Below, piece by piece: positions 39,492 to 48,362 of a DNA stretch of 64,000 nt. A program made the position numbers and the translations under genes. Each line of letters begins with the position of its first letter. Position 1 is the stretch's first letter. Origin of the DNA: Salinisphaera japonica YTM-1 (lineage in GTDB: Bacteria > Pseudomonadota > Gammaproteobacteria > Nevskiales > Salinisphaeraceae). The notes beneath the pieces are model-generated. The model was not told the DNA's origin. It saw only the letters and a list, made by a program, of their open reading frames with translations, and ran no database searches. The stretch is from contig NZ_AYKG01000001.1 of the NCBI RefSeq assembly GCF_003788585.1, positions 1 to 64,000 of the forward strand. Reading direction: 5' to 3'.

Positions 39492-39770
39492 GGGCTGTTG
39501 CCGTTTCGTACGAGTCCGCGCCAAGCGCTGTTTTACGGCAAGACGAGGCGTAGCACGCGCCGCGCAGTCATTCTGCGCCAGTGGGCTAGAACGCTGTATT
39601 GCCGACGTGTCGTAAATTCTAGGGCGCTTGTCCCGAAGGGTTGGGCCCAAAATCTGGCCATGCCGCTGGCTCACCTTGATCGGGGCACAGCCAGAGCCGC
39701 GGCTCGCGCCTTGCCTGGCCAGATTTTGGGCGCCAACGCGGCGCTCGTACGAAACGGCAACAGCCCCTAG
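39488..39770. mobile_element. MITE-like element with 27-bp perfect terminal inverted repeats
   Basis: Bases 39488-39514 and 39744-39770 are perfect 27-bp inverted repeats, each with CTAG at the outer end and GGGGCTGTTGCCGTTTCG next to it. Inside, a second perfect 16-bp inverted pair lies at 39645-39660 and 39716-39731 (GCCCAAAATCTGGCCA). The 283-bp unit has no plausible open frame. Size, perfect ends and lack of coding fit a non-autonomous transposable element; the CTAG ends would suit an IS5-type target site, but that is inference. A highly structured RNA is the other option. Confidence 0.75.
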
Positions 39771-39898
39771 TCCGGGCGCCCACAAGCGCCTATGCTCGAG
39801 GACATGCAACGGTCATGTCTGTTCTCCACGATTGAGTGCCCGGCGCGGATTTGTGCATGGCTGCATCCGCGGCGGCCTCGGCTGCGTTGTTTCTAGGT

Positions 39899-41320
39899 AT
39901 GCACGCCGTTATCTCATACCGGCTTCGATACGCGCTTGTGCTGTGTATCGCAGCACTTTGCGCCATCGCCACGGCGTCGCTGGCACAAGAGGATGGCGCG
40001 CGCAGCACGGTGCCCGAGATCGCCCTCGATGGTTCGGTCGGCCCGGCCACGGCCGATTTCGTGATCGATGAGATCGAGGCGGCCAACGCGCGCCATGCCC
40101 CGTTCGTGATCTTGCGTATCGATACGCCCGGTGGCCTGTCGTCGTCCATGCGCGAGATCGTGCAGTCGATTCTGGCGTCATCCATCCCGGTCATCGGCTA
40201 TGTTGCCCCGGAAGGCGCGCGTGCCGCGAGTGCGGGCACTTATATCCTGTTGGCCACCCACGTTGCCGCCATGGCGCCGGCAACCACCCTGGGAGCAGCG
40301 ACGCCGATCAATATCGGCGGCGCCAGCGCCGAGCCCGCCGATAACAACAGCGATGACGGCCCTGACACGACCCAGGACGGCGACACGGCCATATCTCAAA
40401 CGAGCGAGCCGGATCTCGGTAACGCCGAAACCAAGCGCCGCAAGCAGGTCAACGATGCGGTGGCTTATATCCGCAGCCTGGCCGAGCGGCGCGGGCGCAA
40501 CGCCGATTGGGCCGCCTCGGCGGTACGCTCGGCGGCCACGCTGGGTGCAGACGAAGCCCGTGAGAAAAACGTCGTCGATCTTGTCGCGGCCAGCCAGCGC
40601 GATCTTCTGGCCGCCCTGGATGGCCGCACGGTTGCCACGGCCAGCGGTGAGGTAACGCTTGCAACGGCCGACACCCGCGTACGCCCGATCACCCCGGACT
40701 GGCGCACGCGCGTGCTCTCGGTCGTCACGGATCCGACGGTGGCTTATCTGTTGTTCATGATCGGGCTGGTGGGGCTGGCCGCCGAGGCCTTGAACCCGGG
40801 GGCGGCGATTCCGGGCGTGGTCGGCGCCATCAGCCTCATCACGGCATTCTATGCCTTCAACATGATGCCGGTGGATCTGACCGGGGCCGCCCTGATCGCG
40901 CTGGGCGTATTGCTGGTCGTGGCCGAGGCGTTTGTACCAAGTTTCGGCGCACTGGGCCTGGGCGGGGTCGCGGCCCTGCTGTTCGGCTCGTTGATGCTCA
41001 CCGACACGCCGGGCTATGACGTGTCACTGACGGTGATCATCACCATCGCGCTGGCCGCTGTGCTCATTCTGGCCACGATCGTCTGGCAGTTCCGGCGCGC
41101 CCGTCATACGCGGATAGAGACCGGGCACGAAGGGCTTGTGGGCCGCCACTGCACGGCACGCCACGATTTCGAACACCAGGGCCGCGTCTGGCTGCACGGT
41201 GAGTCCTGGCGTGCCGAGACCGATACCCCGGTCATTGAAAATCAGAGCCTTGTCGTCACCCGCGTAACCGGGCTGACGGTGCACGTGCGTGCGTTGGACA
41301 CGCTCGAAACTTCTCGCTGA
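39899..41320 (+). CDS. NfeD-type membrane serine protease
   Basis: This 473-residue protein pairs with the next gene, a slipin, as in the archaeal 1510/1511 system where the protease cleaves the stomatin. A signal peptide spans 1-29. The ClpP-like domain has the nucleophile Ser111 in ARAASAGTYILLAT and the general base Lys223 in REKNVVDLVA. About four membrane segments and a C-terminal OB-fold (GLVGRHCTARHDF) follow. An acidic Asp/Ser-rich insert lies at about 141-178. The start at 39899 gives the cleanest signal peptide; ATG 39857 and GTG 39836 are longer choices. Confidence 0.88.
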   Translation: MHAVISYRLRYALVLCIAALCAIATASLAQEDGARSTVPEIALDGSVGPATADFVIDEIEAANARHAPFVILRIDTPGGLSSSMREIVQSILASSIPVIGYVAPEGARAASAGTYILLATHVAAMAPATTLGAATPINIGGASAEPADNNSDDGPDTTQDGDTAISQTSEPDLGNAETKRRKQVNDAVAYIRSLAERRGRNADWAASAVRSAATLGADEAREKNVVDLVAASQRDLLAALDGRTVATASGEVTLATADTRVRPITPDWRTRVLSVVTDPTVAYLLFMIGLVGLAAEALNPGAAIPGVVGAISLITAFYAFNMMPVDLTGAALIALGVLLVVAEAFVPSFGALGLGGVAALLFGSLMLTDTPGYDVSLTVIITIALAAVLILATIVWQFRRARHTRIETGHEGLVGRHCTARHDFEHQGRVWLHGESWRAETDTPVIENQSLVVTRVTGLTVHVRALDTLETSR

Positions 41321-41334
41321 TGCCGGAGCCTTTC

Positions 41335-42105
41335 ATGGTGCTCAATATTGTCATTGCCGTCGTGGTGTTGTTGGTGATCTTCGTCTTCGCCTCGATCAAG
41401 ATCCTGCCGGAGTACGAGCGCGGGGTGATGTTCACGCTGGGCCGTAACACCGGCACGAAAGGGCCGGGGCTGTTCATCGTCATCCCCTTCATTCAGAAGA
41501 TGCTCAAGATCGATATGCGCGTGACGGTCATGGACGTGCCGACACAGGACGTCATCTCGCGCGATAACGTCTCGGTTCAGGTCAATGCCGTGGTCTATTT
41601 CCGGGTCATCGAGGCACAGAAAGCGATCGTCGAGGTCGAAAACTACTATGCCGCGGTCAGCCAGCTGTCGCAGACCACCCTGCGCAGCGTGCTGGGCCAA
41701 CACGAGCTGGACGACATGCTGGCCGCACGCGACAAGCTCAACGCTGATATCGAGGAGATTCTCGATCGCCAGACCGATGCCTGGGGCATCAAGGTGGCCA
41801 ACGTCGAGATCAAGCAGGTCGAGCTGGACGAGTCGATGACCCGGGCGATCGCCCGTCAGGCCGAGGCCGAACGCTCGCGGCGCGCCAAGATCATCAACGC
41901 CGAAGGTGAGTTGCAGGCTGCAGAAAACCTGCGCGAGGCGGCCAAGCAACTCTCGCAGGAACCCCAGGCCATGCAGCTGCGGTATCTACAGACCCTGCTG
42001 GACATGGGCTCCAACGAAAACGCCACCATCGTCTTCCCGCTGCCGATGGATCTGATCGAGCCCTTGTTGAAAGCCACCAAGCGGGCCAACGGCGACGCCG
42101 ATTAG
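41335..42105 (+). CDS. slipin / stomatin-like SPFH membrane protein
   Basis: This 256-residue protein has one N-terminal membrane segment (about 1-22) and an SPFH domain with YERGVMFTLGR, GPGLFIVIPFI and VPTQDVISRDNVSVQVNAVVYF, then a helical, charged region (AEAERSRRAKIINAEGE) and a hydrophobic C-terminal tail. It scaffolds membrane microdomains and is the likely substrate or partner of the NfeD protease upstream. The ATG at 41335 has GGAG 6 bases before it; an ATG at 41320 overlapping the NfeD stop lacks a ribosome-binding site. Confidence 0.9.
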   Translation: MVLNIVIAVVVLLVIFVFASIKILPEYERGVMFTLGRNTGTKGPGLFIVIPFIQKMLKIDMRVTVMDVPTQDVISRDNVSVQVNAVVYFRVIEAQKAIVEVENYYAAVSQLSQTTLRSVLGQHELDDMLAARDKLNADIEEILDRQTDAWGIKVANVEIKQVELDESMTRAIARQAEAERSRRAKIINAEGELQAAENLREAAKQLSQEPQAMQLRYLQTLLDMGSNENATIVFPLPMDLIEPLLKATKRANGDAD

Positions 42106-42734
42106 CCGATTTCCGCTTCTGTGGCGATCGTGAACGAGCGGGCCTCGAGTGCGGCGCTGGCGCGTGCCAGCGTGACCAGCATCGAGGCTGTCGCCCCCCA
42201 GACATGATGCCCGGCGTGATCGATACTATAGATTCGATACGTCTGGCCATTCCGCTCGATACGCTGAAACCGATAGGCCGGACCGTAGAGCGCCCGGGCC
42301 AATGGCAACTCGATGAGCTGGCTGGCCTCGACGCCGTCGGCGGCGATGACGGCCTCAGCGGCCACACGGGCCACGACGGGCCGGATCGAAAACCCGGTTA
42401 CCGTCGTATAGTCCGGCAACTCGCCCAGAATATCGATTGCCTGTCTGGCCAGCCCGATCTCCTCGAACGCCTCACGACAGGCGGCGTCCTGCGGCGAGGC
42501 GTCGAAGGCCTCGATACGCCCACCGGGAAAACTGATCTGACCCGGATGATGACGCAGTGCGGTACTGCGCTGCGTCAGGATGATCGTCGGCTCGGGCGTA
42601 TCGCGTATCCCGATCAAAACCGCGGCGTGCTTGAGCATGGCGGCCGGCGCGCCCCGACGGGCATCGCGCTCGGCAAGATCGCCGACGTGGCTGTGGTCAC
42701 AGGCCGCTGCCAGACGGGCCGGCCAGTCACGCAT
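42102..42734 (-). CDS. Nudix hydrolase, CoA pyrophosphatase (NudL) type
   Basis: This 210-residue protein has the extended motif LTQRSTALRHHPGQISFPGGRIE, typical of CoA-pyrophosphatase Nudix enzymes, followed by the Nudix box residues REAFEEIGL. It should hydrolyse CoA or related dinucleotides. It starts at the ATG at 42734, overlapping the end of the preceding small gene by 8 bases, and its end overlaps the convergent slipin gene by 4 bases. Confidence 0.88.
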   Translation of the reverse strand: MRDWPARLAAACDHSHVGDLAERDARRGAPAAMLKHAAVLIGIRDTPEPTIILTQRSTALRHHPGQISFPGGRIEAFDASPQDAACREAFEEIGLARQAIDILGELPDYTTVTGFSIRPVVARVAAEAVIAADGVEASQLIELPLARALYGPAYRFQRIERNGQTYRIYSIDHAGHHVWGATASMLVTLARASAALEARSFTIATEAEIG

Positions 42735-43065
42735 CCGGCGTATCGTTTTTCATCGCGTCGACGTTCTGTCGTGTCAGCGCCTGAAAGCGTGGCGTCAGGC
42801 CGGCATCGGCATACATCGGATCGCCGTGCTCATCGTAGCCACTGATCTGATCGCTGGGCTGGTAGGCAAACGATTGGTTGAGCTCATCCAGGGCCGAGGC
42901 CAGCAGATCGGTGATCACGCGCTCGGCCGACAGGCCGGGAAACATCTGGGTCAACGCCTCAATCTTGGCCGCGTCGTAGAGCGGCAGGCGGATTTCATAG
43001 GCATTGGGCGCGCGCTGCTCGCCGGCGCTCGATTGCCACTGGGATACCAGTTCCTTGATTTTCAT
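42727..43065 (-). CDS. small conserved protein of unknown function
   Basis: This 112-residue protein has YEIRLPLYDAAKIEALTQMFPG, then RVITDLLASALDELNQS and a late GDPMYADAGLTPRFQALT. It resembles small proteins annotated in pseudomonads as pilin assembly proteins; this is from memory and the name may have no experimental basis. No membrane segment or signal is seen. It overlaps nudL by 8 bases, so the two are probably co-expressed. Confidence 0.7.
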   Translation of the reverse strand: MKIKELVSQWQSSAGEQRAPNAYEIRLPLYDAAKIEALTQMFPGLSAERVITDLLASALDELNQSFAYQPSDQISGYDEHGDPMYADAGLTPRFQALTRQNVDAMKNDTPDA

Positions 43066-43204
43066 GGCTTTGTTGGGCGTTCATGTGATCGGCACGAGCT
43101 TACGATAAACCATCCAGCCGGCCCAGACACGCGCATGGCACAGGCGTTGACCGGTCCGGGGCACGCTGCTAGCTTCTGCCACCCGATACCCCGAAAGGCT
43201 CGTT

Positions 43205-43465
43205 ATGGCAAAGACACAAAAGACCTGGAGTCTCAAGGAAATCGACCAGGCCCGCGGTGACAACAAGGGGACCGCGTTCCTGGCGTTCAAGCAGCTCAAG
43301 GACAGCTTCGACGAGGGGCGTGACTTCCACTACCTGAGTGCGGCCGAAGACGGCGCCGAAATCGAGAAGCTACGCAGCGCCGATCGTATCTATGCCACAA
43401 CGGTCAACGCGATCCTGCTGACGGAAAACGGATATTCGGCCGTCGTGGATTATCTGGACGGCTGA
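43205..43465 (+). CDS. small conserved hypothetical protein
   Basis: This 86-residue soluble protein begins AKTQKTWSLKEIDQARGDNKG and continues TAFLAFKQLKDSFDEGRDFHYL and RIYATTVNAILLTENGY. It looks like a conserved, DNA-binding-sized small protein seen in related bacteria, but I cannot name a function. The ATG is at 43205 and it is divergent from the 112-residue gene. Confidence 0.7.
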   Translation: MAKTQKTWSLKEIDQARGDNKGTAFLAFKQLKDSFDEGRDFHYLSAAEDGAEIEKLRSADRIYATTVNAILLTENGYSAVVDYLDG

Positions 43466-43555
43466 TACCGCAGGCGCTGCTGGAAAAGATGGCCGGCATC
43501 TTGCACTATTACGCGTTCGTTAACGGCCTGCCCCATCCTCGATGAACGACCCGCG

Positions 43556-43876
43556 ATGAACGATGCGCACGATCTGCTGACCCGCCTGCCGCTGTGTTTC
43601 ATGCCCGAGGTGGCCGGTGACCTGTCGATGACGGCCCAGTACATGACCCGTCAGCCGGTCTATATCGTGATCGAGGACGGCCATTGCCAGGCACATGAAG
43701 GCCTGGCCGATGCCCCGGACGTGACGTTACGTATCCGAGACGATCATCTAATCAAGCTGATGACCGGGCGCATGCGCGGCATAACGGCTTTTTTGACCGG
43801 CAAGATCAAGGTCGAGGGCAACTATATATTGGCCCAGCGTCTACAACAGGTCTTCGATCCCAAGCGGATCACCTGA
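43556..43876 (+). CDS. SCP2 sterol-binding domain protein
   Basis: This 106-residue protein is a single SCP2-like lipid-binding domain: VYIVIEDGHCQAHEG, APDVTLRIRDDHLIKLMTGRM and FLTGKIKVEGNYILAQRL. It is shorter than UbiJ or UbiT, which carry the same fold and assist ubiquinone synthesis, so a link with ubiquinone is only possible. It lies 4 bases before rsmJ. Confidence 0.8.
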   Translation: MNDAHDLLTRLPLCFMPEVAGDLSMTAQYMTRQPVYIVIEDGHCQAHEGLADAPDVTLRIRDDHLIKLMTGRMRGITAFLTGKIKVEGNYILAQRLQQVFDPKRIT

Positions 43877-43880
43877 GCCC

Positions 43881-44627
43881 GTGACGGCTGTTACCTGGTG
43901 GATTGCCGAAACGACGGCCGTGGGCGATGACGAAGCATTGGCTCGTGACCACCAGATCGCCGTGCGGCGAACCCCGCCGTCCACCGGGTTGTATCTGGCA
44001 CGCGACCAGGGCCGGCTCGGCCTTCACCGCGCCGACGGGCCTCGCACCTACCCGCTGATCTGTGACCTGGCCGCTGTGGCCGCCGAGCGCGCTCCCGGCG
44101 CTCGCCAGTCGCCGCTGGCCAAGGCCTGTGGCTTGACGCGCCCAACGGCCATGCATGTGTGTGATGCCACCGCCGGCCTCGGCCGCGACAGCGTGATGCT
44201 GGCCTGGCTGGGGGCGAGCGTCACGCCGCTGGAACGCCATCCGGTCATCTATCTACTGCTGCATGACGCCTGGCAGCGCCTACATGCAGGCTCGTCTTAT
44301 CCCGAGTGGGTCGATCGGCTTGGCGCCCCGCAATCGGTGGACGCGGGCCAGTGGCTGGCCGGCCGGCCGGTGGCGCCGATCGATACGATCTATATGGATC
44401 CGATGTTCGCCGCGGCACGGCGCAAGGCACAACCGCAGAAGGCCCTGGCCTGGCTGGGCGAACTGGCCGGCCCGGATATGGATGCCGACGACTTGTTGGC
44501 CGCGGCACGTCAAACCGCGGCCAAGCGCGTGGTCGTCAAACAACATGCGCGCGGTACCCCCCTGGCGCCGCCCAGCCACCAGGTCAAGGCCAAGGCGGTG
44601 CGCTTTGATGTTTATCTAATCGGCTAA
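43881..44627 (+). CDS. rsmJ: 16S rRNA m2G1516 methyltransferase
   Basis: This 248-residue SAM-dependent enzyme methylates the exocyclic amine of G1516 in 16S rRNA. The SAM motif CDATAGLGRDSVMLAWLGASV and the RsmJ-type IYMDPMFAAARRKAQPQK block are present. The start is GTG at 43881, 4 bases after the SCP2 gene. It ends overlapping the convergent carbonic anhydrase gene by 12 bases. Confidence 0.9.
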   Translation: MTAVTWWIAETTAVGDDEALARDHQIAVRRTPPSTGLYLARDQGRLGLHRADGPRTYPLICDLAAVAAERAPGARQSPLAKACGLTRPTAMHVCDATAGLGRDSVMLAWLGASVTPLERHPVIYLLLHDAWQRLHAGSSYPEWVDRLGAPQSVDAGQWLAGRPVAPIDTIYMDPMFAAARRKAQPQKALAWLGELAGPDMDADDLLAAARQTAAKRVVVKQHARGTPLAPPSHQVKAKAVRFDVYLIG

Positions 44628-45146
44628 CGCTTCTAGCCCACGGGCAAAGCGCCGCCCGTTTTCGACGTAGTGACGTGCCGAGCGCGTAAGGCCGGCGATT
44701 TCCTCGTCGGTAAGCTCGCGCTTGACGCGGCCGGGCGCGCCGATGACCAGGCTGTTATCGGGAATGATCTTGCCCTCGGGAATCAACGCGCCGGCGCCGA
44801 TCAGACAGTTCTTGCCGATGGTCGCGCCGTTGAGAACGACGGCCTGAATACCGATCAGGCTGTTGGCATCGATCGTACAGCCGTGCAGCATCGCCTGGTG
44901 GCCAACCGTGACCCCCGGCCCGATATCCAGCGGATAGCCGGGGTCGGTATGCAACACCGCGCTTTCCTGAATATTGCTCTCATCACCGACGCTGATGCGT
45001 TCCTGATCGCCCCGCAGCACGGCGTTGAACCAGATGCTGGCCGCGCGGCCAAGACGAACACGCCCGATGACCTGGGCCGAATCGGCCACGAAATAATCCT
45101 CCGGGGCCACGAGCTCCGGGGCAACCTCATCCAATCGATACAACAC
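44616..45146 (-). CDS. gamma carbonic anhydrase family protein
   Basis: This 176-residue protein is a left-handed beta-helix hexapeptide-repeat trimer of the YrdA/CaiE type. The metal His residues are in VLHTDPGYP and VGHQAMLHGC; Gln and Arg of RGDQERISVGDESNIQE fit the active site. Whether it has carbonic anhydrase activity is not clear from sequence. The GTG start at 45146 has GAGG 7 bases upstream. It closes the mrcB-lpoP-dinG-tsaB run. Confidence 0.87.
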   Translation of the reverse strand: MLYRLDEVAPELVAPEDYFVADSAQVIGRVRLGRAASIWFNAVLRGDQERISVGDESNIQESAVLHTDPGYPLDIGPGVTVGHQAMLHGCTIDANSLIGIQAVVLNGATIGKNCLIGAGALIPEGKIIPDNSLVIGAPGRVKRELTDEEIAGLTRSARHYVENGRRFARGLEALAD

Positions 45147-45158
45147 GGCGATACCTCG

Positions 45159-45821
45159 TTAACGCATGGCGGCGGGCTTGCGCGCGACATCATCCCGAAC
45201 ATACACCGGCACGGCCTGATCGGGCGATACCGCCTCGCCGCGGGCTGCTGCCGCCGCCGCCAGGTGGGCGACATTACGTGCGTGCGGATAGATCAGTTCA
45301 GAATCGATCGTGATATCCAGCAACGCCCAGCCGTTGCCGGCACGTATGACGTCGCCGGCAGGCTCGACGGCCAGATCCTGGGGAGCAATGACGCGCTCGG
45401 GCGTCTCCGGGGCATCCAGCGCGTCGCGTGCAAACGTTGCGGTGTAAATTTCGCCCATGCGTGCGTCCTGCACGATCTGGGCACGTGCGGCGTCCGGCTG
45501 GCCGGCAAAGGCACGCGCGGCCAGCGCGGCCAGCGTGGATACCGGCACGACCGGGCGCGACGCGCCGATCGCCAGACCCTGTACCAGTCCGGCCGCGATA
45601 CGCAGCCCGGTGAACGCGCCCGGGCCACGGGCAAAGGCCAGCGCCTGGAGATCGGTCAACCACAGGCCGTGTCGATCCAGCAACGTCTGGGCAAGCGGCA
45701 ACAGTTTGTTGGCATGTTCGCGCGGGGCGATCTCGAAACAGGCATCGTCGATGGCTCGCTGTCGATCATAGAGCGCGACCGACAAGGCTTCGGTGGAAGC
45801 ATCAAAGGCCAGTATCGTCAT
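45159..45821 (-). CDS. tsaB: tRNA threonylcarbamoyladenosine protein TsaB
   Basis: This 220-residue protein has an ASKHA fold (ILAFDASTEALSVAL at the start, FARGPGAFTGLRIA near 65-79). It is the non-catalytic partner of TsaD in making t6A37 on ANN-decoding tRNAs. Its start overlaps the dinG stop by 4 bases (ATGA). Confidence 0.92.
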   Translation of the reverse strand: MTILAFDASTEALSVALYDRQRAIDDACFEIAPREHANKLLPLAQTLLDRHGLWLTDLQALAFARGPGAFTGLRIAAGLVQGLAIGASRPVVPVSTLAALAARAFAGQPDAARAQIVQDARMGEIYTATFARDALDAPETPERVIAPQDLAVEPAGDVIRAGNGWALLDITIDSELIYPHARNVAHLAAAAAARGEAVSPDQAVPVYVRDDVARKPAAMR

Positions 45822-47746
45822 GACGAGTTCGCCAGTGCGTCGGGTGCCAGTTGGGCCACGAACTCACAGGCGATGGCGCGTTTTCGGGTCAGCGCCATCG
45901 GCGGCAGGCTGGCCCGTACCAGGCCGCCATAGCGGGCCGTGAACAGCCGTGGGTCACAGATCGCCAGCACGCCGCGATCCTCGGCATCGCGTATCAACCG
46001 GCCCACGCCCTGTTTCAGCGTGATCACGGCCTGGGGGAGCTGATAATCCATGAACGGGTTGTCGCCGGCCGCCTTCATCGCCGAGAACCGCGCGGCCAGC
46101 ACCGGATCGGCCGGCGAGGCGAACGGCAGCTTGTCGATGATGACCAGGCGCAACCCCCGCCCGCGTACATCCACGCCTTCCCAGAAACTGCTGGTGGCCA
46201 CCAGTACCGCGTTCTCGTCGGCCCGGAAATCCGCCAGCAGCGATGCCCGGCTGGCCTGGCCCTGCACCAGCGGCGAAAAACCGGCATCGACCAGTGCCTG
46301 GCCATAGCTGCGCACGGCCCGGTAACTGGTACACAACACGAACGCCCCGCCGTCGGCGGCGTTGACGAGCGCCACGATTTCGTTGACCACGGCCGCATCG
46401 AAATCCGGCGAGGCCGGTGCCGGCATGCCCTGAGGCCCGTAGAGCAGCGCGTTGTCTTCGTAGGCGAACGGACTCGGCAGAATACGCTCTTCGGCCTCGT
46501 AGACGCCCAGGCGGTTACAGAAGTACGACAACGAATCCTTGACCGAGAGCGTTGCCGAGGTGAAAACCCAGGCGCCGGGCATGGTGTTCATCGCCCGTGC
46601 AAACGGCGAGGCCACATCCAGCGGGGTGCTGTGCCAGATCCAGCCCGAACCGCGTATTTCCAGCCAGCTGACACGTTCGCCGTCGTTGTCGACGGTCACG
46701 GTGTCCAGCTGGGTGGCGAGCTCGTCGGCCCGCTTGGCCAGGTTCTGCATGCCCTCGCTGCGCGAGGCCACGGCATCGAAGCCCTGTGTGACCGCGGCCA
46801 GCGCCTGGATGAGCGTATCCCGCGCGGCAATGCGCTCAGGCGTGGCCAGTTCCTGCCAGCTCTGGGTCTGGGCGCCGCCGGCCAGACTATCCGTCCAGGC
46901 GCGGTCGGCCTGCGACAGATCATCGATCTGGGCACGCCGGTCGGGCATATCACCCCCCAGCGCATCGAGCTCGGCGCGCGCATCGCGCACCAGATCGCGT
47001 AGCTGGCGAGAAGAGATCGCCTGGCCGAAGAAACGCCCGGCAATGTCAGGCAGCTTGTGTGCCTCGTCGAGAATGATGGCATCAGCCCCGGGCAGCACTT
47101 CGCCAAAACCGGACTCGCGTAGTGTGAGATCTGCGAACAGCAGATAGTGGTTGGCAATGACCAGATCGGCGGCCTGGGCCTCGCGTCGGGCGTGCAGTAC
47201 CCAGCATTTGTCGTACAGCGGGCACTCGGTGCCCAGGCAGTTATCCGTGGTCGAGGTGATACGCGGCCAGATCGGATCACCGTCGCTGGGATCGCCGAAC
47301 TCGCCGATATCCCCGGTCTGGGTGGTCTTGGCCCACTCGCGTACCGCACGAATGCGCGGCGCGGAATACATGTCCATCGCGCCTTCGGCGACTTCGAGAC
47401 GGTGCAGGCACAGATAATTGGCCCGGCCCTTGAGCACGGTCACATGAAACCCGCGCCCGAGAATGGTCTGAGCCAGGGGCACATCCTTGTCGGCCAGCTG
47501 TGATTGCAGATAGCGCGTGGCCGTGGAGACGATCGTCTTGCGGCGTGATGCCAGTGCGGGCAATAGATAGGCCAGTGTCTTGCCGGTGCCGGTGCCCGCC
47601 TCAACGACGAGACGCGCCCCGTCGTCGATGGTGCGCGCCACGGCTGCGGCCATATCGGCCTGGCCCGGACGCGGTCGATAGCCCGGCAGGGCCTCGGCCA
47701 GCGCGGTATCGTCAGTGAACAGTGCAGCCCCGTCGGCTGCCGTCAT
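45818..47746 (-). CDS. ATP-dependent helicase, DinG/YoaA family
   Basis: This 642-residue XPD-like helicase has Walker A AGTGTGKT (about 50-57), four Cys for a 4Fe-4S cluster (one in YLCLHRLE, then CLGTECPLYDKC), the DEAH box and C-terminal motifs GVGRLIRDAEDRG. E. coli YoaA (about 636 residues) is the closest in length and in lying next to tsaB. It acts on stalled or damaged DNA. It is coupled to genes on both sides by 4-base overlaps. Confidence 0.9.
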   Translation of the reverse strand: MTAADGAALFTDDTALAEALPGYRPRPGQADMAAAVARTIDDGARLVVEAGTGTGKTLAYLLPALASRRKTIVSTATRYLQSQLADKDVPLAQTILGRGFHVTVLKGRANYLCLHRLEVAEGAMDMYSAPRIRAVREWAKTTQTGDIGEFGDPSDGDPIWPRITSTTDNCLGTECPLYDKCWVLHARREAQAADLVIANHYLLFADLTLRESGFGEVLPGADAIILDEAHKLPDIAGRFFGQAISSRQLRDLVRDARAELDALGGDMPDRRAQIDDLSQADRAWTDSLAGGAQTQSWQELATPERIAARDTLIQALAAVTQGFDAVASRSEGMQNLAKRADELATQLDTVTVDNDGERVSWLEIRGSGWIWHSTPLDVASPFARAMNTMPGAWVFTSATLSVKDSLSYFCNRLGVYEAEERILPSPFAYEDNALLYGPQGMPAPASPDFDAAVVNEIVALVNAADGGAFVLCTSYRAVRSYGQALVDAGFSPLVQGQASRASLLADFRADENAVLVATSSFWEGVDVRGRGLRLVIIDKLPFASPADPVLAARFSAMKAAGDNPFMDYQLPQAVITLKQGVGRLIRDAEDRGVLAICDPRLFTARYGGLVRASLPPMALTRKRAIACEFVAQLAPDALANSS

Positions 47747-48351
47747 TGCGAATACTGGGCGGTCGAGCGCTCGTAGTTCACGGCCTTGCTGCTGGCCGCA
47801 CTGGCGCCTTTGGCATCGCCGGCGGTCTTGCGGGCCTCGGCGATGAGTTTCCAGTTGTCGGCTTCAACGAACGGGTTGTCACCGGCCACGCTGTTGGATT
47901 TTTGGGCCAGCTGCTCGGCCTGCCCTGCCTGGCCCTGGGCCAGGCGAACCGCGGCAAGACGCTGATAGATGAACGCGTTGCGCGGCTCGAGATCCAGCGC
48001 GCGTTCCAGCGTGGCCGCGGCATCGTCCATATGTCCGCTGCCGGCCAGCGTATCCGCACGGCCCATCAGCGACATGACCGCCGGGCTGGAGACCGCCTCG
48101 GCGTGTTGTGGCGGCGCCTCCTTCGGCGGTGTGTCGGGCTGCCGGCTCTGGTTCTGGCGCGACGGGCTCGGACCGCCCCGATCTGCCGGCACCTGCGGCG
48201 GCGCCTGGCGCTGCGAGGGCGGCAAGGGCTGGGTCTGGCCCTGTTGCGGGGACGGCTGGCCCGGCGGCGTACGCGGCATGGTGTCCGGTGGCGCGCTGGC
48301 ACAGCCAGCCATGACAAGCCCTAAAGCAGCGACGATTGATACGCGTTTCAT
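47743..48351 (-). CDS. lpoP: TPR lipoprotein, likely PBP1b activator LpoP
   Basis: This 202-residue outer-membrane lipoprotein has a lipobox LVMAGC with Cys17, a disordered Pro/Gln-rich linker (about 21-85) and TPR-like helices (about 90-195). This plan, and position 11 bases after mrcB, match LpoP of Pseudomonas aeruginosa, a lipoprotein activator of PBP1b encoded next to it. LpoP replaces the unrelated E. coli LpoB. The linker would let the TPR domain cross the periplasm to reach the synthase. Identity is inferred from domain order and synteny. Confidence 0.8.
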   Translation of the reverse strand: MKRVSIVAALGLVMAGCASAPPDTMPRTPPGQPSPQQGQTQPLPPSQRQAPPQVPADRGGPSPSRQNQSRQPDTPPKEAPPQHAEAVSSPAVMSLMGRADTLAGSGHMDDAAATLERALDLEPRNAFIYQRLAAVRLAQGQAGQAEQLAQKSNSVAGDNPFVEADNWKLIAEARKTAGDAKGASAASSKAVNYERSTAQYSQ

Positions 48352-48362
48352 GACGGTTCCGA

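Noticed and set aside
39492-39770. Small open frames inside the MITE-like element
   Set aside because: They cross the inverted repeats, have no ribosome-binding site and show no protein features.
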